From Dryas octopetala (taxonomy: Eukaryota; Streptophyta; Magnoliopsida; Rosales; Rosaceae), in assembly GCA_963921425.1 (NCBI GenBank), contig OY992837.1, positions 13,861,896 through 13,925,895 on the forward strand: a DNA stretch of 64,000 nucleotides, given 5' to 3'. The position numbers and the translations under genes were made by a program. The notes under the pieces are model-generated. The model was not told the DNA's origin. It did not search any database and was given only the letters and a program-made list of their open reading frames with translations. Below are positions 58,224 to 64,000 of the stretch, piece after piece. Each line of letters begins with the position of its first letter. Position 1 is the first letter of the stretch.

Positions 58224-60350
58224 ATGGCTTCCTCAGATGATAACAGTTCTATGGAGTCTGATCGGGTGTCCACAAGTGATGGGACGCCGATGAGGCCAAA
58301 TATGCCTCGACCCCGGATGGGGTGTGAAAATATGGGGGTGGGCAAAGTGCTCAAGACCGTCCAGGAGAGCTTGTCCATGGTGATGGGAAGTGAGGGAAAA
58401 GGCACTGGTAGTGAGGACAGCGATGATGGAGAGACACCCACTAGTTGTGATGATGTGGGTGGGCGCAGTGTGCCTTACTGGTCCGTGGATGGGTTGTGTG
58501 AGAATAGGATGACGGAGGAGGACCTTGAAAAATTGAGGGTAGAGTTCCACATTCCCGATTATATCCACCTGAGCCTCCCGGGAGAGGATGATGTCTTGAG
58601 TGACCCGCCGGAGGGGCATATTTTGTGTTTTGCCAAGAGTTTCCACCATGGGTTTAGACTTCCTCTCCACCCCTATTTCCAGTATATGTTGAGGAAGTTA
58701 GGGATTGCACCAGCTCAGCTGACGCCCAATAGTTGGAGAACATTAATTGGGTTGTATGTGATGTTCCGGGATGAGGGGTATGGTGCCCCGAGTATGGCTC
58801 AATTTTCACACTTGTTTGAAATTAAGTCGAGTCCCAAATTGCGGGGTTGGGTGTACTGCTCGCAGTTGGCGAACGGGCAGTTCACCGATGGGGCGACTCG
58901 CCAAATACAGGTAGGCCACCCAGACGCTCACAAGGAGTGGAAGAAAAAATGGTTCTTTGCGAGCGGAGCCTGGGAGTTTGGCCGGAGTGAGAGGAGGACC
59001 ATGAATAGGGTGCCAACAAATTTCCACATAATAGGTTGCCTGGCTGAGCCGATGCATTGGTCTATGTACACTTGGATTATTAGCTGATGTTCTGCTTATA
59101 CTGATAGTCGTCTTTTGTTGTTTGATTTTGCAGGGGGTGAGTGGGAGAAGCTTCCATTGTCGGAGGATAGCGCGGAAGAGGTGCGAAGAGTGCTTAGCCG
59201 ACCTGCTCGAAAGTTGAGCGCTGCCTACCTCTTGTCTCCTGAAAAGTTGGCCAAGTACGGCTTCGGAGTCCCAGGTGAGCTTCTGTACTTCCCCTCTTGG
59301 AGTAGTAGTTGATGAGATAATAATTTGTGCTCATTGAATTTTATTTTGGTCTTTCAGTGAAGATGGCCAACACGAAGAAAACAAGTAGACCGGTTGGTCA
59401 TGCCCCGCCCGCTCAGAGGAGGATGATGATGGGGGCGCTGTTGGTCGGAGGTGGCTCGTCCCAGGGGAATGCAAGTAGAGGCGCAACGGTGCCCGGGGGT
59501 ATGAGGCATGGTGGGTCTACCAACACCCAGGTTCCGAAGGCGGCTTCTCCCGGGAGGAAAAGGAAGACGGTATTAGATGCGGCCGAGCCCGGGAGAGAGG
59601 GCAAGAGGGCAGCCACAGCCACTGCGTCTGATCCAGTCCCAGAGGAGGATCGTCTGGCACAACAGGCAGTGACAGACTTTGGAGGATCCCTGAAGAAGGG
59701 GAGGGATGACCGGGTGATTGGCGATGAGGTTGAGCCACTATCCGTCTTGCAGCGGGCCTTTACTGAGCAGTCCCAGGTAAGGGGAAGTGGTATAGTATGA
59801 CGAGATGTCCAAAGTTTAAACTTTATAGCTTGTGATAACATTTTCGTGGCATCCGACCTGGCAGGCACTGTTCTTCACTTATCAGGCACATGTTAGGGTC
59901 CTGGCCACGGTGGAGAAGATGAAGGACGAGATGTCGAGCTTCGTGGTGTGGAAGGACAGAGCGCTCTCAGCTGAGGAGAGGGTCGGTACCCTGGTTGCCC
60001 AGAACCAGGCGTTGCAGGCCGAGCTGCTGCAGGCCAGGAAGGAGGCAGACCAGGCTAGGCAGGAGTTGGAGCAGAGCGGGCAGGAGCTGAGCCAAGCTAA
60101 GCAAGAGGCGGACCAGGCTAGGCAGGAGTTGGACAATGAGTACAACAGCGGCTATGCCATGGGCTTTGGCGATTGCAAATTGGAGCTCGAGGAGATGTGC
60201 CCTGACTTTGACTGGGACCGCGTGCGTGGTCTGCTAGGGGCTGGCAACGAAGTGCCTGGCAACGTCCCGGAGGAAGGTGCCCAGGAGGTAGAGCATGAGG
60301 ATATAGCATCCCCAGTTGGAGAGCGTGATATAGGAGAGGATCCCAAATAG
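58224..60350 (+). CDS. Opposite-strand gene of the Tat element (putative gypsy-type transposon domain), fossil part
   Basis: Coding blocks lie at about 58224-59087, 59134-59274, 59356-59776 and 59863-60350, on the strand opposite pol. Edges carry GT and AG splice-like signals, and spliced antisense genes of this kind are known in Tat-lineage elements. The first block starts MASSDDNSSMESDRVSTSDG and contains IHLSLPGEDDVLSDPPEGHI and FRLPLHPYFQYMLRKLGIAP, characteristic of the putative gypsy-type transposon family (Transposase_28). The last block is a coiled coil (QARQELEQSGQELSQAKQEA) with an acidic tail. Function is unknown; roles in silencing or packaging have been guessed for relatives. The upstream ATG at 58179 is possible, but the one at 58224 has the better context. 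A host gene is unlikely given its position inside the element. Confidence 0.7.
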
Positions 60351-60589
60351 GCATCTGTTGCACTTATGGCCCGGGGGCAGGGGTGGGCGGACCATTACCC
60401 TATTTTGATTTGAGTTGTATGGTCGGGTCGGATGTGGCCCGTGCCAACTTGCAAACTCTTTTGATTATTAAGTTTTGTACTTATTGTTATTTGGATGATT
60501 TGGAGGGTGTCCGACCCGTTATGGGGTAGGATGCCCTTCTTTTGAATACATGGTATTGCAGATTTTTATCGAATGCATGGTACTTAGTT

Positions 60590-61010
60590 TCCCTTGGATG
60601 CATGAAATTGATTTTCCCGTGAACGCATGGTACTTAGTTTCCCTTGAATGCATTTGTCATAGCCGCGCCCTGAATGCATGGTACTTAGCTTCCCTTGAAT
60701 GCATGGGGCGGATATGGGCAGGGTCGGCTGTCTGATGGCCCGGGGGTCCATACAGCCAATTAACACTTTGAATAAAAATGAAGAAGAACGTGTCCGTGGT
60801 AGGACTTTCGTGAATGCATGGTACTTAGTTTCCCTTGAATGCATTTGCCATAGCCGCGCCCTGAATGCATGGTACTTAGCTTCCCTTGAATGCATGGGCG
60901 GATATGGGCAGGGTCGGATGTCTGATGGCCCGGGGGCCATACAGCCAATTAACACTTTAAATAAAAATGAAGAAAAATGTGTCCGTGGTAGGACTTGTAT
61001 TTATTGGAAG
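60590..61010. repeat. Tandem repeat, about 190-bp unit, two copies
   Basis: The landmarks TACTTAGTTTCCCTTGAATG (60631 and 60822) and GATATGGGCAGGGTCGG (60711 and 60901) recur at 190-191 bp. Within each unit GAATGCATGGTACTTAG is itself repeated. Non-coding spacer between pol and the opposite-strand gene, where Tat elements often carry tandem repeats. Confidence 0.85.
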
Positions 61011-61060
61011 TGATAACATAGATAAAATTGAAAAAAGTCCCCGGGGGGTACAACATTTGT

Positions 61061-63070
61061 CTACTTGTAAAAGTAGCGGAGGTGCTCGGCGTGCCAAGGG
61101 TGGCCGAGTTCCTTGCCGGTTGTGGCGCGGAGCCGATATGTGCCTGGGCGGATGACTTCAATAATCTCATACGGTCCTTCCCAATTAGGTTTCAGAGCAC
61201 CTGTTTTGGCCAAGGTAGTGCTGCGCAGGACCCAGTCCCCCACTCGGAAGTGGCGAGGCTTAACTTTAGAATTGTAGTATCGAGTAGCCCGTTGCTGGTA
61301 GGCGTACTTGTGTAGCTCAGCCTGGGCCCGATGCTCTTCAGCGAGGTCGAGACTGAGGGCTAGCTGGTCAGCATTGTGCTCAGGCTGAAATGTGTCGAGG
61401 CGGTAAGAGGCAAGCCCAACCTCAACTGGGATGACGGCTTCAGAAGCAAAGGCCAAAGAAAAGGGGGTTTCCCCGGTCGAGGATCGACAAGTCGTCCGGT
61501 AGGACCATAAGACTTCGGGTAGGAGGTCAGGCCACTTGCCCTTCTTTGCATCAAGCTTGGTCTTCAAGGTATGTTTAATGGTCTTGTTGACTGCCTCGAC
61601 CTGCCCGTTGGCCTGAGGATGACTAGGAGAGGCAAAGAAAACCTTGATGTTGAAGGCGGAGCAAAATGACTTGAACTCTTTGTTGTCGAACTGCTTGCCA
61701 TTGTCAGTGATAATGGCGTAAGGGAGACCAAAGCGGCAAATTATATTCTTCCATACAAAGCTCTTGATGGTCTGGGTGGTTGCCTTTGCCAAGGGCTCGG
61801 CCTCTGCCCACTTAGTGAAGTAGTCCACCGCGACTACTGCCATTTTGACCTTGCCCTTCCCTTCGGTCATTGGTCCGATTAAGTCAATGCCCCATTGGGC
61901 AAAGGGCCAAGGACTATTCATGGTAGTTAGGGGCTCGGGTGGTTGGTGCGGAAAAGTTGCAAATTTTTGGCACTTGATGCATTTCTGGGTGAGCTTCCTT
62001 GCATCAGCGCAGAGGGTCGGCCAATAATAGCCTTGGCGAATGGCCTTGTGGGCTAAAGAGTGGGCTCCTGCATGATTGCCACATACCCCTTCATGGATCT
62101 CCCGGAGGATGTAGTCGCCTTGTTCGGGGGTAAGGCAGCGCAAGTATGGCAGGGAGAAGCCCCGCTTGTATAACTTGTCGTTAATAATGGTGTACCGGGA
62201 AGCTCTATGGCGAAGGCGCCGAGCCTCAGCCTTGTCCGCGGGTGGGTTCCCATGCTTAAGAAATGCAAGAAGAGGGTCCATCCAACTAGCTTGTTGCGCA
62301 GATTGGCAGACTTCCATAACATCAATGCTGCGCTGAGGTAAGAACTCAACTGGGACAGACCTCCCAGGTTCATGGTCGACTGCCGAGGCAAGGCGAGCTA
62401 AGGCATCCGCCCTTTCATTGTCCGCCCTAGGGATTTGTATGAGCTGGTATGCTGAGAATTGATTGAGTAAGCTTTGAACTTTGGTGAAGTAGGCGGTCAT
62501 GCGCTCACCCTTGGTCTGGTATTCCTGTGTGACCTGGTTCACCACAAGTTGAGAATCGCTGTAGATTCGGAGTTGCTCCACGTCCATATGTAGTGCCAAA
62601 GATAAGCCGGCAATGAGGGCCTCATATTCAGCCTCATTGTTGGATGCCTGGAAGCCGAAGCCGAAGCGAAGAGCATACTCAATGGTGGTCTGGTCAGGGG
62701 CGATCAAAACAAGTCCGGCTCCACTGCCCTGTTGATTAGAAGACCCATCAACATATAAAGACCAGATTGGGCGATCCGGCCTGATTGCCGGAGTAGAAGA
62801 AGTTGGTGGATCGGTGGTCGACACAATGGCGGAGGAGGGCTCAGTCTCGGGTAGGAATGTAGACTCTGAAATGAAGTCTGCGATGGCTTGTCCCTTGATT
62901 GCGGGCCGTGGGCGGTAGGAAATGTCAAATTCGCTCAACTCGATGGACCATTTGATAAGTCGGCCAGAGACCTCAGGGCGCTGCAATACTTGCCTAAGTG
63001 GTTGATTGGTGAGAACCACGATAGGATGAGCCTGGAAGTATGGGCGGAGGCGCCGGGCTGATGTAACCAA
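61061..63070 (-). CDS. Tat-lineage pol: RNase H, second RNase H and integrase, fossil part
   Basis: On the minus strand the block opens with the end of the RT-linked RNase H (WSIELSEFDISYRPRPAIKG). A second, archaeal-type RNase H follows (YVDGSSNQQGSGAGLVLIAP ... YSDSQLVVNQV), then the integrase: zinc-binding region (HKAIRQGYYWPTL, CIKCQKFA) and catalytic core (IDLIGPM, ITDNGKQFD, HPQANGQVEAVNK). A C-terminal region ends in HPWHAEHLRYFYK. The second RNase H is the hallmark of Tat elements. Integrase joins element DNA to the host chromosome. Confidence 0.92.
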   Translation of the reverse strand: MVTSARRLRPYFQAHPIVVLTNQPLRQVLQRPEVSGRLIKWSIELSEFDISYRPRPAIKGQAIADFISESTFLPETEPSSAIVSTTDPPTSSTPAIRPDRPIWSLYVDGSSNQQGSGAGLVLIAPDQTTIEYALRFGFGFQASNNEAEYEALIAGLSLALHMDVEQLRIYSDSQLVVNQVTQEYQTKGERMTAYFTKVQSLLNQFSAYQLIQIPRADNERADALARLASAVDHEPGRSVPVEFLPQRSIDVMEVCQSAQQASWMDPLLAFLKHGNPPADKAEARRLRHRASRYTIINDKLYKRGFSLPYLRCLTPEQGDYILREIHEGVCGNHAGAHSLAHKAIRQGYYWPTLCADARKLTQKCIKCQKFATFPHQPPEPLTTMNSPWPFAQWGIDLIGPMTEGKGKVKMAVVAVDYFTKWAEAEPLAKATTQTIKSFVWKNIICRFGLPYAIITDNGKQFDNKEFKSFCSAFNIKVFFASPSHPQANGQVEAVNKTIKHTLKTKLDAKKGKWPDLLPEVLWSYRTTCRSSTGETPFSLAFASEAVIPVEVGLASYRLDTFQPEHNADQLALSLDLAEEHRAQAELHKYAYQQRATRYYNSKVKPRHFRVGDWVLRSTTLAKTGALKPNWEGPYEIIEVIRPGTYRLRATTGKELGHPWHAEHLRYFYK

Positions 63071-63136
63071 GGCAAGGGCTAATTTTTCTATCTCTGGATA
63101 TCTGGTCTCAGCATCTTGCAGGGCCTTGCTGGTATA

Positions 63137-63988
63137 TCACACCGGGTGCTCAACCCTGTCCTCAAGTCGAATTAGAACTGAGCTGGTGGCTGTCAGGGAA
63201 ACAGACAAGTAGAGGAGTAGCTCTTCCCCTGGCTCGGGTTTAGAAAGTAGAGGTGATTTGCCCATGTACTCTTTTAGATCTTGGAAGGCCTTCTCACACT
63301 CCGGAGTCCAGTCAATGTATTTTGTCCGAGCCTTAAGGGTTTTGAAGAATGGGGCGCAACGGTCAGTGGCCTTGGATATGAATCGTGTCAAGGCGGCGAC
63401 CCTGCCCGTTAGGCTCTGCACTTCCTTCTGAGTCCTGGGAGATTGCATATCGATCAAGGCTTTGATTTTTTCAGGGTTGGCCTCGATCCCCCTTTGGCTC
63501 ACCATGAAGCCAAGGAATTTTCCCGAAAATACGCCGAACGTGCACTTGGCAGGGTTCAGGCGCATTTGGTACTTCTTGAGCACGGAAAACATCTCAGAAA
63601 GTTTGTGGACGTGGTCCTCTGCCCGGACACTCTTGACAAGCATGTCGTCCACATAGACCTCCATGGACTTACCAATGTATTCTGAAAAAATGGAATTGAC
63701 CAAACGCTGGTAGGTGGCCCCGGCATTTTTGAGTCCGAAAGGCATGACTTTGTAACAATATAGGCCCCTGTCAGTAATGAAGGCCGTATTGTCCTGGTCG
63801 GAGCTGTGCATAAGGATTTGGTTATAGCCGGAGTAGGCGTCCATGAAACTAAGGAGTGCATGGCCTGCTGTGGCATCAACCAGTTGGTCAATTCGAGGAA
63901 GAGGAAAGCTATCCTTGGGGCAGGCCTTGTTGAGGTCAGTGAAGTCGACGCACATCTGCCACTTGCCATTTGATTTTTTGACCATCAC
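63137..63988 (-). CDS. Tat-lineage pol: reverse transcriptase, fossil part
   Basis: Minus-strand reverse transcriptase from the conserved MCVDFTDLNKACPKDSFPLP segment, through YKVMPFGLKNAGATYQRLVN and MEVYVDDMLVKS, to the connection with RNase H (FISKATDRCAPFFKTLK). It copies element RNA into DNA. The region continues past the window edge toward protease and gag. Confidence 0.92.
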   Translation of the reverse strand: MMVKKSNGKWQMCVDFTDLNKACPKDSFPLPRIDQLVDATAGHALLSFMDAYSGYNQILMHSSDQDNTAFITDRGLYCYKVMPFGLKNAGATYQRLVNSIFSEYIGKSMEVYVDDMLVKSVRAEDHVHKLSEMFSVLKKYQMRLNPAKCTFGVFSGKFLGFMVSQRGIEANPEKIKALIDMQSPRTQKEVQSLTGRVAALTRFISKATDRCAPFFKTLKARTKYIDWTPECEKAFQDLKEYMGKSPLLSKPEPGEELLLYLSVSLTATSSVLIRLEDRVEHPV

Positions 63989-64000
63989 AACATTGGCCAG

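Larger units (their letters stand above)
55001..64000 (-). mobile_element. Ty3/Gypsy element of the Tat lineage, downstream part, fossil
   Basis: Read on the minus strand, the window holds reverse transcriptase and RNase H, a second RNase H, integrase, an interval with tandem repeats, a gene on the opposite strand, and a 3' LTR ending at 55001. The second RNase H and the opposite-strand gene point to the Tat (Retand/Grande-like) lineage. gag, protease and the 5' LTR lie beyond the window. It is lightly broken (about one break visible in pol) and looks fairly young, but with one LTR in view its age cannot be measured. Confidence 0.85.

Overview
This is a stretch of a plant nuclear genome, almost certainly a eudicot. 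It is AT-rich, with introns carrying GT-AG borders, and it holds a CC-NB-LRR resistance gene, two ARGOS-type organ-size genes and the usual plant transposons (CACTA, MULE, Tourist, hAT, Copia, Ty3/Gypsy Tat). A woody Rosaceae genome would fit, but that is an impression only. Only three intact host genes can be supported, plus one host pseudogene; most of the window is transposon sequence.

Layout. 0-10 kb: a Tourist MITE abuts a decayed 3' half of a subgroup Ib bHLH gene. A large minus-strand CNL resistance gene in three coding exons (9812 to 4341) follows, with a MULE-type MITE about 50 bp past its stop. 10-21.7 kb: no host gene; MITEs, a miniature LTR element, a diverged duplicated segment and two Copia fragments. 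21.7-27.3 kb: a 5.5-kb CACTA element with its 3-bp target duplication and a five-exon TNPA-like gene but no visible TNPD transposase. 28-33.4 kb: a Tourist-like element, a hAT element and a decayed acidic/coiled-coil gene.

33.5-38.9 kb: the best-preserved element, a 5,366-bp MULE. It has 276-bp terminal inverted repeats differing at 2 positions, a perfect 9-bp target duplication, a full mudrA-type transposase gene and, convergent on the other strand, a small spliced gene for a GRF zinc-finger membrane protein. It sits inside the end of an older element.

38.9-55 kb: MITEs, a Copia 3' end, an 88-bp minisatellite, and a tandem pair of 67-aa ARGOS-like genes at 45.0 and 46.5 kb. 55-64 kb: the downstream half of a minus-strand Tat-lineage Ty3/Gypsy element that runs off the window. 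Its pol carries a second RNase H and, between pol and the LTR, an opposite-strand gene with its own TATA box. A 200-N assembly gap inside it is flanked by nearly identical 581/582-bp sequence, so the gap is probably an unmerged overlap.
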